Below are positions 1 through 6,807 of a DNA stretch of 14,410 nt, in pieces; position 1 is the first letter of the stretch, and each line of letters opens with the position of its first letter. Source of the DNA: Haloarculaceae archaeon (GTDB lineage: Archaea; Halobacteriota; Halobacteria; Halobacteriales; Haloarculaceae). Both the position numbers and the translations under genes were made by a program. A model generated the notes under the pieces. The model was not told the DNA's origin, did no database searches, and saw nothing but the letters and a program-made list of their open reading frames with translations. The stretch covers positions 1-14,410 of the forward strand of contig JAHENO010000179.1 of assembly GCA_018609945.1 (NCBI GenBank). The letters are read 5' to 3'.

Positions 1-86
1 AAGCCGTGGACGAGGAGGAGGCGTTTTCCCTCGAACTGGGTCCCAACAACTGCGCGGCGAGTCAAACGCCGCTCGCGGGTGACTGA
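1..86 (+). CDS. 3' end of an upstream gene, possibly MBL-fold sulfur hydrolase (partial)
   Basis: An open frame (codons from base 3) enters from the left edge and ends at the TGA at 84-86. Its last residues include EEEAFSLELGPNNCAAS followed by QTPLAGD. Only about 27 residues are visible, so no domain can be seen. From memory, a tail of this type (acidic, then LGPNNCAA) closes haloarchaeal MBL-fold metallo-hydrolases (persulfide dioxygenase/glyoxalase II-like) that commonly precede YeeE/YedE genes. That identity is recall plus context and is not demonstrated here. The stop lies 8 bases before the next start, which implies one transcript with the sulfur transporters. Another frame also stays open to base 82, but its composition (Gly/Arg-rich, few acidic residues) is less like a haloarchaeal protein. 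Confidence 0.45.
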   Translation, partial: AVDEEEAFSLELGPNNCAASQTPLAGD

Positions 87-94
87 CCCCACCG

Positions 95-670
95 ATGGTG
101 ACGGACCCAACGATAGTGACAGAGACTGCCGTCCTCCAGGCTGGCACCGGGCTGTTCCCGAACGGGATCAGCCGCTACGCCGTCGGCGGGCTGCTGGTCG
201 GGCTCGGTGCACTCGTCGTCTACGCCGGGACCGGTATCGCCGCCGGCGCCAGCACCTTCCTGGAGTCGACGCTGTCGTACGTCTCCGGACAGTCGCGGTT
301 CCAGCGATACGTCGCGTCCCGCGACTGGCGGGTCGTGTTCACGCTCGGGATCGTCCTCGGTGGACTGGTCTTCGCAACCACGGTCCAGTCGGGGCTGGTC
401 GCGACCTCGCTGTACACCCCCGGGACGACCGGTGAGCTGTACGAGGTCGGCGGCGTGACGCTCTGGTCGACGACCGTCCAGCCGTGGCGGCTCTTCCTCG
501 GTGGGATCCTCGTCGGGATCGGCACCCGGCTCGGCAAGGGCTGTACGTCCGGTCACGGCGTCTGTGGCGTCGGCTCGGCGTCGAGGACCTCCATTGTCGG
601 TGTGGTCACGTTCCTGGTCGTGGCCATCGGGACGGCCCAGCTCGTCGCGGCACTGGGGGTGAGTCCGTGA
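95..670 (+). CDS. YeeE/YedE family sulfur-compound channel, N-terminal half-type subunit
   Basis: This 191-residue integral membrane protein has about five hydrophobic segments. Near the end is the YeeE/YedE hallmark, GKGCTSGHGVCGVGSASRTS at residues 147-166, with cysteines at 150 and 157. In characterised YeeE proteins (thiosulfate uptake, TsuA type) membrane cysteines pass thiosulfate through the channel. By family knowledge this subunit should import thiosulfate or a related sulfur species across the cytoplasmic membrane. Bacterial TsuA is a single protein of roughly 350 residues; here the two halves are separate genes. The ATG at 95 is the first good start after the upstream stop. The stop overlaps the GTG start of the next gene by 4 bases (667-670), so the two halves are probably made in step. 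The family is clear; the exact substrate is inferred. Confidence 0.88.
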   Translation: MVTDPTIVTETAVLQAGTGLFPNGISRYAVGGLLVGLGALVVYAGTGIAAGASTFLESTLSYVSGQSRFQRYVASRDWRVVFTLGIVLGGLVFATTVQSGLVATSLYTPGTTGELYEVGGVTLWSTTVQPWRLFLGGILVGIGTRLGKGCTSGHGVCGVGSASRTSIVGVVTFLVVAIGTAQLVAALGVSP

Positions 671-1125
671 CCGACCGCCATCCACTGTTCGGGCCGCTCG
701 TCTTCGCCGGCGGCCTGGTCTTCGGATTCGGGCTCGGGTTCAGCCACATGGCGCGCCCGGAGGTCGTGCTGGATTTCCTCCAGTTCGACGATTTCGGGCT
801 GCTGTTCGTCATGTTCGGCGCGGCCGTCGTGTCCGGAATCGGCTTCGCTGTGTTGCCCCGTGTCCGCGATCGCGCCCCGCTGACCGGCGACCAGTACGAA
901 CGGCGGCTCAGACCCCTCGACAGGAACGTTCTCGTCGGGGGTGCGGTCTTCGGCGTCGGCTGGGGTCTGTCGGGCATCTGCCCCGGCGCGGCCTACGCCA
1001 GCCTCGGCGTCGGCAACGTCGCGATCCTGTGGGCGCTGGCCGGGATGTTCCTCGGGGCGTACCTGCAGGGATACTGGCGCAGCAAGACGGCCGCTGCCCG
1101 CGCCGCGACGACGGGCGCGGACTGA
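667..1125 (+). CDS. YeeE/YedE family (DUF6691-type) sulfur-compound channel, second half-type subunit
   Basis: A 152-residue membrane protein read from the GTG at 667. This start overlaps the preceding stop as GTGA and gives the natural N-terminus VTDRHPLFGPLVFAGGLVFG. About four hydrophobic segments are visible. The second YeeE motif, GWGLSGICPGAAYASLG, is at residues 99-115 with the single cysteine at 105, matching the G-x-G-LSG-x-CPG pattern of the family. It is expected to pair with the first subunit to make one functional channel equivalent to a full-length YeeE. The charged loop at residues 65-86 is probably cytoplasmic. A 10-base gap leads into the PiT-like permease, so all three are likely one operon. 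An open frame extends further upstream but lies inside the preceding gene. Confidence 0.88.
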   Translation: MTDRHPLFGPLVFAGGLVFGFGLGFSHMARPEVVLDFLQFDDFGLLFVMFGAAVVSGIGFAVLPRVRDRAPLTGDQYERRLRPLDRNVLVGGAVFGVGWGLSGICPGAAYASLGVGNVAILWALAGMFLGAYLQGYWRSKTAAARAATTGAD

Positions 1126-1135
1126 CGACCGCATC

Positions 1136-2326
1136 ATGGAACTCACAGCAATAGTACTCTTTCTGGCCGCTGGCTCGGTGAGCCTGTTCATGGCGTGGGT
1201 CATCGGCGCCGGGTCGAGCGGTGCGACGCCCTTTGCCCCGGCGGTCGGTGCCAACGCGATATCGACGATGCGAGCGGCGTTCGTCGTCGGCATCTTCGGG
1301 TTCGCAGGCGCAGTGGTCCAGGGTGCGAACGTCTCCGAGGCCGTCGGGCGCGGCCTCGTCGGCGGCGTCACGCTGCCGGTGGCTGGCGTCATCGTCGTCC
1401 TGCTGATCGGCGCGGCCCTGATGGCGATCGGCATCAGGACCGGCTACCCTATCGCGACGGCCTTTACCGTCACAGGCTCGGTCGTCGGCGTCGGCCTGGC
1501 CCTCGGTGGCTCGCCGGTCTGGCCGAAGTACCTCCAGATCGGCACGGTCTGGGTGCTGACCCCGTTCGTCGGCGGCGGGCTTGCGTTCGCGATCGCGAGT
1601 GTCCTCCCGCGCCCGGACGTCCCCGAACACTACAGCGTCCCGGCACTCGCCGCCCTCGTCGGTGCCGTGCTCGCAAATGTCGAATTTGCCTACCTCGGTC
1701 ACGGGAAGTCGGCGGGCTCGCTGGTCGGGGCTACCCAGCGCGCCGTCGGTGTCGACGGCGTCGCCGTGGCCATCGTGGTGACGGCAGTCGTCGCGCTCTC
1801 GGTCGGTGTTCTCGTCTCGCGGGATATCCGTCGGGACGAACCCGGCGGTCTTCGACGGGTCCTGCTCGCGCTCGGGGCGCTCGTCGCGTTCTCCGCGGGC
1901 GGCAGCCAGGTCGGCCTCGCCGTGGGACCACTGCTCCCCCTCCTCGAAACGGTGGAAATGGTCCCGGTATTTGCCGTCCTCGTCGGCGGCGGTGCCGGTA
2001 TCCTCGTGGGGTCCTGGACCGGCGCTCCGCGGATGATAAAGTCGCTCGCGCGGGACTACTCCTCGCTGGGCCCGCGCCGCTCCATCGCCGCGCTGGTCCC
2101 GTCGTTCCTGATCGCCCAACTCGCTGTGCTGCTCGGTGTCCCCGTCTCGTTCAACGAAATCGTCGTCAGCGGGATCATCGGAAGCGGAGCCGCTATCGGC
2201 GGCGGGGACGCCGTGAGCGTTCACAAACTCGGCGTGACCGTCGGCGCGTGGGCGGGCTCGTTCGGGCTCGCCTTCGCGCTCGGATACGGCGCCACCGTCG
2301 TCGTCCATGCGACCAGTATTGTATAG
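1136..2326 (+). CDS. PiT-family inorganic anion permease, probably a sulfur oxyanion (sulfate/thiosulfate) transporter
   Basis: A 396-residue polytopic membrane protein of typical PiT (Pho4) length with two inverted halves. The first signature region is residues 24-40 (GAGSSGATPFAPAVGAN); the second is residues 252-266 (FSAGGSQVGLAVGPL). Canonical phosphate transporters carry G-A-N-D in these repeats. Here the Asn-Asp pair is Gly26-Ser27 in repeat one and Ser257-Gln258 in repeat two. PiT relatives such as Bacillus CysP move sulfate, so the operon with two YeeE subunits argues for sulfate, thiosulfate or sulfite rather than phosphate. That choice of substrate is inference. The ATG at 1136 lies 10 bases after the preceding stop. 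A weak stem-loop follows the TAG stop. Database pipelines may label it simply 'inorganic phosphate transporter'. Confidence 0.82.
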   Translation: MELTAIVLFLAAGSVSLFMAWVIGAGSSGATPFAPAVGANAISTMRAAFVVGIFGFAGAVVQGANVSEAVGRGLVGGVTLPVAGVIVVLLIGAALMAIGIRTGYPIATAFTVTGSVVGVGLALGGSPVWPKYLQIGTVWVLTPFVGGGLAFAIASVLPRPDVPEHYSVPALAALVGAVLANVEFAYLGHGKSAGSLVGATQRAVGVDGVAVAIVVTAVVALSVGVLVSRDIRRDEPGGLRRVLLALGALVAFSAGGSQVGLAVGPLLPLLETVEMVPVFAVLVGGGAGILVGSWTGAPRMIKSLARDYSSLGPRRSIAALVPSFLIAQLAVLLGVPVSFNEIVVSGIIGSGAAIGGGDAVSVHKLGVTVGAWAGSFGLAFALGYGATVVVHATSIV

Positions 2327-2379
2327 TGTTTCCTGCATTCCAGACAAATACTGCAGGACTTGCAGCGTGTGGCGGGAGA
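2327..2379. terminator. Candidate hairpins between convergent genes
   Basis: The 53 bases between the converging PiT and BtuD stops contain alternative inverted repeats. CCTGCA (2332-2337) can pair with TGCAGG (2352-2357), and CTGCA (2351-2355) with TGCAG (2361-2365). They are short and lack a clean T-run, so a role in ending either transcript is only suggested by position. Confidence 0.25.
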
Positions 2380-3564
2380 CTACGGGTGCTGGGATTGCCG
2401 GCGGTCCCCGTCAGTCACCGAGCGCAGTTCTGCGACGAGTTCGTCTCTCGTGACGACCGGCGTGTCCGCGGGCGGGTTCGTATTCTCCAGGGCGACGAGG
2501 CGGTCCGCGTCCGCGGCCACCGTCCGGTTCGGCTCCGAGAGGGGCGAGGCAACGACGGTCACGGCCGCTGCGTCCCTGAGCGTGGCGGCACGCTCCCGCC
2601 CCGTCTCGTCGACTGCCTCGAACGGGGGCGTCGTCACGACGTCGGCTGCGAGTTTCCGCGCCGTTTCCGTTGCGATGTCTGTCTCGGGCACGATTCCGAC
2701 CGACACCTCGAAGCCGGCCCCGGTCAGGTGACCGATGGCGTGCGAGGCTCGGGTTCCCCTGCCGATGACGTGTACCTGGATGCCGGTCGGCGGGTCCGTA
2801 TCGAGTGGCGTCACGGTGGTCGTTCCGGTGACGGGATTCGTGCTGACGGCCGTCCGGATTGCGAAGGCGTCCTCGGTGGCCGGGTCCGAGAGCACGTCCG
2901 CGGGCGAACCACTCGCCCGAACGCGGCCCTCGTGGACGAGGACCACTCTGTCACAGAACCGCGCCGCGAGTTCGAGGTCGTGAATCGCTGCGACGACGGC
3001 CTGGTCCCTGTCGGCACACGCCCGGGCTACCGAGAGTGACTGTATCTGGTGGTTGATGTCGAGGTTCGCCGTGGGTTCGTCGAGGAGCAGTGCCGGCGTG
3101 TCCTGGGCCAGCGCACGCGCAAGCACCACGCGCTGTCGTTCACCGCCGCTGAGGGTCGTCACTGCCCGGTCCCGGAACTGCGCGGTCTCCGTCTGTTCGA
3201 GGGCGGTCTCGACCGCCTCCCAGTCTGCCGTCGTCGTGGTGGCGAACCGGCCTCGATGGGGGGTTCGACCCATCAACACGACGTCCTCGACACTGAACTC
3301 GAAGTCGAAGGCCGTCTCCTGGGGCACGGTGGCGACGAGGCGGGCGGTCTCCCGGGCAGAGAGTCCGTCGATGTCGTGGCCGTCGACTGTCACCCTGCCG
3401 CGGGTCGGGTCGATCATCCCGTTCATCGTCCGGAGGAGTGTCGTCTTCCCGGCGCCGTTGGGCCCGACCACGGCGACGAACTCGCCGCGCTCGACCGAGA
3501 GCGAGACCGCCTCGAGGATGGTGGCCCCGCCGAGTTCGACCCCGACCCCGTCGAGTTCGATCAC
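2380..3564 (-). CDS. btuD: BtuD-type ABC importer ATP-binding protein (cobalamin/heme type) with C-terminal extension
   Basis: A 394-residue cytoplasmic ATPase driving the importer. Visible motifs are Walker A GPNGAGKTT (34-42), Q-loop Gln82, signature LSGGE (138-142), Walker B ALLLDEP (158-164) with Glu163, and switch His195. The ABC domain ends near 250. Residues about 260-385 form a second acidic domain of alternating strand- and helix-like segments, starting GIQVHVIGRGTRASHAIGHL. This length is usual for haloarchaeal BtuD (Halobacterium protein about 398 residues, from memory) but longer than bacterial BtuD (about 250). The GTG at 3564 overlaps the permease stop by 4 bases and begins VIELDGVGVELGG, so the longer upstream open frame is not coding. 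A corrinoid is the likely cargo, but heme or a ferric siderophore cannot be excluded. Confidence 0.85.
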   Translation of the reverse strand: MIELDGVGVELGGATILEAVSLSVERGEFVAVVGPNGAGKTTLLRTMNGMIDPTRGRVTVDGHDIDGLSARETARLVATVPQETAFDFEFSVEDVVLMGRTPHRGRFATTTTADWEAVETALEQTETAQFRDRAVTTLSGGERQRVVLARALAQDTPALLLDEPTANLDINHQIQSLSVARACADRDQAVVAAIHDLELAARFCDRVVLVHEGRVRASGSPADVLSDPATEDAFAIRTAVSTNPVTGTTTVTPLDTDPPTGIQVHVIGRGTRASHAIGHLTGAGFEVSVGIVPETDIATETARKLAADVVTTPPFEAVDETGRERAATLRDAAAVTVVASPLSEPNRTVAADADRLVALENTNPPADTPVVTRDELVAELRSVTDGDRRQSQHP

Positions 3565-4607
3565 AGCGAGTGCACCTCCCGATTGCGGAGGAGATACAGG
3601 AAAAACGGCGCTCCGAGCGCGGCCGTGATGACTCCGACCGGCACCTCGCCGGGCCCCATCCGGGCGACGGTGTCCGTCGCGACCAGAAAGACCGCCCCGG
3701 CGAGCGCGCTCGTCGGCAGCAGGATACGGTGGTCCGGGCCGACGAGGAGGCGCACCGTGTGTGGGACGATCAGTCCGACGAACCCGATGACGCCGGAGAC
3801 TGCCACGGCGCCTGCGGTGATGACACTCGAGACGGCCAGGAGGACGCGCTTCGTTCGCTCGACCTCGATCCCGACCGCGTAGGCGTCTTCCTCGCCGAGC
3901 AGCAAGACGTTCAGGTCGCGGGCGTATGCCACGAGAAACACGAACAGCACGACCACGATCGGCAACGCGAGACGGACCTTGCCCCAGGTACTGGCGTGGA
4001 GGTGGCCCATGAGCCAGAAGATGGCCTCCTCGAGACTGTCGCCCGCCTGCAACAGCAGATACGAGACGACGGCACCGAGAAACGTCTGGACTGCAATCCC
4101 GGCCAGGAGCAGCGTCGCGACGGGCGTCCGTCCCCCCTCGGTCGCGATGAGATAGACGCCGAACGCCGCGAGGAGCGCGCCGACGAACGCGGCGGCCGGC
4201 AGCCCAAGCGGGATCGTCACCGGCGAGACGATGTAGGCGACGGCCCCGACGGCCGCGCCGGCGGAGACGCCGATGATCGACGGGTCGGCCATCGGGTTCC
4301 GGAAGAAGCCCTGCATCACCGTCCCGACCGCCGCCAGTGCGAAGCCCACGACCGCTCCGAGCACGATCCGGGGCAGTCGGATCGACCACACGATCGTCTC
4401 CGTCGTCTCGGGCACGTCGAACGCGAACGGCTGGATCCACCGGAGTTCGGCCGACGCGACGACCGGGACCGCGACCCCGTTCCCGATCGCCAGCAGCGCG
4501 TCTCTCGGCCCGATCTCGGCGGGGCCGATCACGACGCTCGTGGCGATCACGCCGAGGAGGAGGGTGGCGAGCACCGAATTCCAGACGATCACCCGCCGGC
4601 GGAGCAT
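3561..4607 (-). CDS. btuC: BtuC/FecCD-type ABC importer permease
   Basis: A 348-residue permease with roughly ten hydrophobic segments, the normal size for FecCD-family subunits that dimerise to form the membrane channel for cobalamin, heme or ferric chelates. Family marks in order are SIRLPRIVLGAVVG (75-88), RNPMADPSIIGVSAGA (103-118), a probable ATPase-coupling stretch LGEEDAYAVGIEVE (237-250), GFVGLIVPH (275-283), and the closing GEVPVGVITAALGAPFFLYL (320-339). It is the first gene of the - strand btuCD transcript. The ATG at 4607 is about 28 bases from the AT-rich core of the divergent intergenic region, which fits a leaderless message. Its stop overlaps the BtuD start. No defect is visible. 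Confidence 0.88.
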   Translation of the reverse strand: MLRRRVIVWNSVLATLLLGVIATSVVIGPAEIGPRDALLAIGNGVAVPVVASAELRWIQPFAFDVPETTETIVWSIRLPRIVLGAVVGFALAAVGTVMQGFFRNPMADPSIIGVSAGAAVGAVAYIVSPVTIPLGLPAAAFVGALLAAFGVYLIATEGGRTPVATLLLAGIAVQTFLGAVVSYLLLQAGDSLEEAIFWLMGHLHASTWGKVRLALPIVVVLFVFLVAYARDLNVLLLGEEDAYAVGIEVERTKRVLLAVSSVITAGAVAVSGVIGFVGLIVPHTVRLLVGPDHRILLPTSALAGAVFLVATDTVARMGPGEVPVGVITAALGAPFFLYLLRNREVHSL

Positions 4608-4664
4608 AGCTAAAGTCGAGTTGGTTTAGCCAAATACTTGTTGCTTGTCCGCAAGGGTACATCG
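4608..4664. promoter_or_regulatory. Shared divergent btuC/btuF promoter region with palindromic core
   Basis: Only 57 bases separate the two start codons. The single AT-rich stretch (about 4621-4640) lies roughly 28 bases from each start, where a haloarchaeal TATA box should be for leaderless transcripts in both directions. Inside it is the palindrome TTGG-TTTAG-CCAA (4621-4633; 5 of 6 pairs match). GCTAAA (4609-4614) and TTTAGC (4625-4630) form a second inverted repeat with 10 bases between. Such overlap suggests repressor control, for example by a metal- or cofactor-sensing regulator; the regulator is unknown. Confidence 0.5.
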
Positions 4665-5705
4665 ATGACACCTCGTCTCCGGCGGTCGGTCGCTCTCGGT
4701 ATCCTCCTCGGGGTTGTCCTCCTCGCGGGGGCGTTCTCGGGGCCGGTCGCGGCCACGCACGACGACGGTGGCTGTGACTTCCCGGTCACCGAGACCGACA
4801 TGACCGGGACGGCGGTCTCACTCGATCGGCCGGCCGAAGAGGTCGTGGTTCTCGACGCGTCCTCGGCACAGGTCTTCTGGGAGATCGGGGCCGAGGACCG
4901 GGTGACTGGCATGCCGGTCGAGGACTTCACTGCCTATCTCGAGGGCTCCGAAGAACGGACGGACGTCACCGACGGGCAACAGGTGCTGGTCGAGCGCGTG
5001 GTCGAACTGGATCCCGACCTGGTCGTTGCGCCGAACTATCTGGGCGAGGAGACGCTCGCGCAACTCCGCGGGGCCGGTCTCGCCGTCTACCAGTTCCCGC
5101 TCGAGGACTCCTTCGAGGCGATCTACACGAAGACGGAACTGTACGGCCACTTCGTCGGCGAGTGCGAGGCCGCGAACGAGACGGTCGCCGAGACGCGGGC
5201 CGCCGTCGAGGAGGTTCGCGAGCGAGTCGAGGGTCGTGACCGGCCGCGTGTGCTGTATTTCTTCTTCGGCTTCGCTGCCGGCGAGGAGACGTTCATCCAC
5301 GACCTCGTCGAAACGGCGGGCGGCCGGAACGTCGCGGCCGAGGCCGGGATCACCGGATACGTCGAAATCTCCGAGGAAGTCGTCCTCGAACAGGACCCGG
5401 AATGGATCGTCGCCCCGAGCCACGCCGGGCTGCCCGAGGGCGAACCGTTCACGTCGACGACCGCCTTCCAGTCGAACCAGACGCTCGTCGTGGACGAGAA
5501 CCTCGTGAGTCAGGCCGGGCCCCGCGTCGTCGTGCCGCTCCGGACGATGGCCGAGGCATTCCACCCCGAAACGGCGGATGAGGCGTCTGGTGGCACTGCT
5601 GTCGACGGGGACACTGACGAGGATCCGCCGGTGCTGTGGCTTCTCCTCGGGGGAGTCCTCACAGCAAGTGTCATCATCGCTCTGTGGGTGGTCTCCCGTC
5701 GGTGA
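4665..5705 (+). CDS. btuF: BtuF-type substrate-binding protein of the ABC importer, membrane anchored
   Basis: A 346-residue periplasmic-binding-like protein (helical backbone family 2). Residues 1-30 are a signal peptide (RLRRS, a hydrophobic run, then GPVAA). The binding domain (about 48-302) shows VVLDASSAQVFWEIGAEDRV (61-80) and LDPDLVVAPNYLGEETLAQL (115-134), as expected for BtuF/FepB-like proteins. Cys37 and Cys167 are the only cysteines and could form a disulfide. After an Asp/Gly-rich spacer (about 304-321), a hydrophobic helix (322-343) ends in Ser-Arg-Arg and should hold the protein on the outer face of the membrane. There is no lipobox and no PGF motif. The ATG at 4665 gives a proper signal peptide and fits the TATA spacing; an earlier TTG does not. 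It works with the divergent BtuC and BtuD. Confidence 0.85.
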   Translation: MTPRLRRSVALGILLGVVLLAGAFSGPVAATHDDGGCDFPVTETDMTGTAVSLDRPAEEVVVLDASSAQVFWEIGAEDRVTGMPVEDFTAYLEGSEERTDVTDGQQVLVERVVELDPDLVVAPNYLGEETLAQLRGAGLAVYQFPLEDSFEAIYTKTELYGHFVGECEAANETVAETRAAVEEVRERVEGRDRPRVLYFFFGFAAGEETFIHDLVETAGGRNVAAEAGITGYVEISEEVVLEQDPEWIVAPSHAGLPEGEPFTSTTAFQSNQTLVVDENLVSQAGPRVVVPLRTMAEAFHPETADEASGGTAVDGDTDEDPPVLWLLLGGVLTASVIIALWVVSRR

Positions 5706-5751
5706 CGTGACCGGGAGAGGTCAGTAGGTACTCGGTATCGCTGTCTGTTCG

Positions 5752-5770
5752 TGCCAGTAGCTACTTGGCA
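5752..5770. promoter_or_regulatory. Near-perfect palindrome upstream of the DUF5995 gene
   Basis: TGCCAGTAGCTACTTGGCA reads as TGCCA-GTAG / CTAC-(T)-TGGCA, nine-base arms interrupted by one extra T. The absence of a loop favours a DNA-binding site over an RNA hairpin. It ends 29 bases before the ATG at 5800, where the TATA box of that gene would be expected, so a repressor operator is plausible. It could also be a chance palindrome in the 94-base gap after btuF, which otherwise shows no clear TATA box or terminator. Confidence 0.35.
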
Positions 5771-5799
5771 ACACTCCGTCTGCACGTACACAACAGCAC

Positions 5800-6723
5800 A
5801 TGTCCCAGTATGCGACGGTCGCCAGGCTGGTCAATCCCAACAGGTTGCGAGCGATCTACCTCGCTGCTCGATACGATGGGGGGACCATCGATGGCCCTCG
5901 CGGGACCGACTCCGAACTCGTCGGTCTCGTCAGCGAGCCCTACGAGTCCCTCGACGGAGCGCGCGATCGTCTCGAACGGCTCCGGGAGTCGCTGAGCCGC
6001 CGGGGGGACCGCCGGGCGGTCTTCCTGACGATATACACCGCCATGACCCGGGCAGTGCAACGCAGCATCGAGCGCGGACGATTCGCCGACTCGGAGTGGA
6101 TGCGTCGGTACACGGTCACGTTCGCGAACTACTACAGGGAAGCCTTTCTGGCGTTCGAGGAGGGTCGTGTCGGGGCGGTACCCGAACCGTGGCGGATCGC
6201 GTTCGGGACCGCGGTGGCCGGGGACGCGCTCGTCGTCCAGGACGCGTTTCTCGGCATCAACGCCCACATCAACTACGACCTCGCGCTCACCATCCGCGAT
6301 GTCGGTGTCGACCCGAACAGGGCCGAAAAGCGCGACGACCACCGGACGATCAACGACATCCTGGCAGCCCTCGTCGACGCACAGCAGGCGGCGCTGGCCG
6401 ACCTCTATGCGCCGGGGATCGACAAGCTGGACAGCTCCCTGGGCCGCTTCGACGAGACCCTCTCGCTGTTCGCGCTGACCGAGGGCCGGGCGCAGGCCTG
6501 GCGCGTCGGCGTCGTCCTGACTGACTTCGATGTCCAGCCCATCGTGTCCTACGCACGCTGGGTCCTCCGGACGACTGCCACCGGCGGCGCGGTGTTCATC
6601 CTCGCGCCGACACTCGATCCCGACACGATGGACGTGCTGGAGCGGGTCGAACGGGAGCAGTTCGAGCTCCGGGACGCGCTCGACCTGCTCGACCTGAAAT
6701 TCGAGACCGTCCTCTCCGGGTGA
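5800..6723 (+). CDS. DUF5995 family protein
   Basis: A 307-residue soluble, largely helical protein with no signal peptide and no convincing membrane segment. I recognise it as the DUF5995 family of haloarchaea and actinobacteria, mainly from INAHINYDLAL (residues 153-163). This stretch places His156, Asn158 and Asp160 in one conserved patch, and a following segment DDHRTIND is also polar and conserved-looking. Such a cluster could bind metal or substrate, but no activity is established to my knowledge and I do not assign one. The ATG at 5800 is the only strong start, with the protein beginning MSQYATVARLVNPNRLRAIY. The 94-base gap before and a TATA-like box after suggest a single-gene unit. 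A functional link to the neighbouring importer or the glycosidase is not shown. Confidence 0.75.
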   Translation: MSQYATVARLVNPNRLRAIYLAARYDGGTIDGPRGTDSELVGLVSEPYESLDGARDRLERLRESLSRRGDRRAVFLTIYTAMTRAVQRSIERGRFADSEWMRRYTVTFANYYREAFLAFEEGRVGAVPEPWRIAFGTAVAGDALVVQDAFLGINAHINYDLALTIRDVGVDPNRAEKRDDHRTINDILAALVDAQQAALADLYAPGIDKLDSSLGRFDETLSLFALTEGRAQAWRVGVVLTDFDVQPIVSYARWVLRTTATGGAVFILAPTLDPDTMDVLERVEREQFELRDALDLLDLKFETVLSG

Positions 6724-6761
6724 GGGCTGGCCGTCAGCGCCCCCGCCAACTGCCACTACCA

Positions 6762-6796
6762 CTTATTACCGCCTGCCGTGTGTGGCAACACCAGGA
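6762..6796 (+). promoter_or_regulatory. TATA-like box and Shine-Dalgarno-like site deciding the start at 6808
   Basis: CTTATTA (6762-6768) is a good haloarchaeal TATA-like box and predicts a transcript start near 6792. GGAG (6793-6796) follows, 11 bases before the ATG at 6808. The alternative GTG at 6778 would lie upstream of the predicted transcript start, so 6808 is preferred. Confidence 0.55.
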
Positions 6797-6807
6797 GCAG
6801 TACGCAC

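Noticed and set aside
908..2347. 479-residue open frame on the - strand opposite the PiT permease
   Set aside because: It lies antisense to a clear membrane protein. Its residues are low-complexity Arg/Asp/Gly with no domain, as expected from third-position GC bias.
1195..3039. 614-residue + strand open frame running across the PiT stop and into btuD
   Set aside because: Arg-rich shadow overlapping two well-supported genes on different strands; no recognisable domain.
4608..4664. Cobalamin riboswitch controlling the btu importer
   Set aside because: Only 57 bases are available, far too short, and both messages appear leaderless.
3565..4671. N-terminal extension of the BtuD frame over the permease gene
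   Set aside because: Arg-rich, not protein-like, and antiphase to the well-supported BtuC. The GTG at 3564 starts a normal ABC domain.
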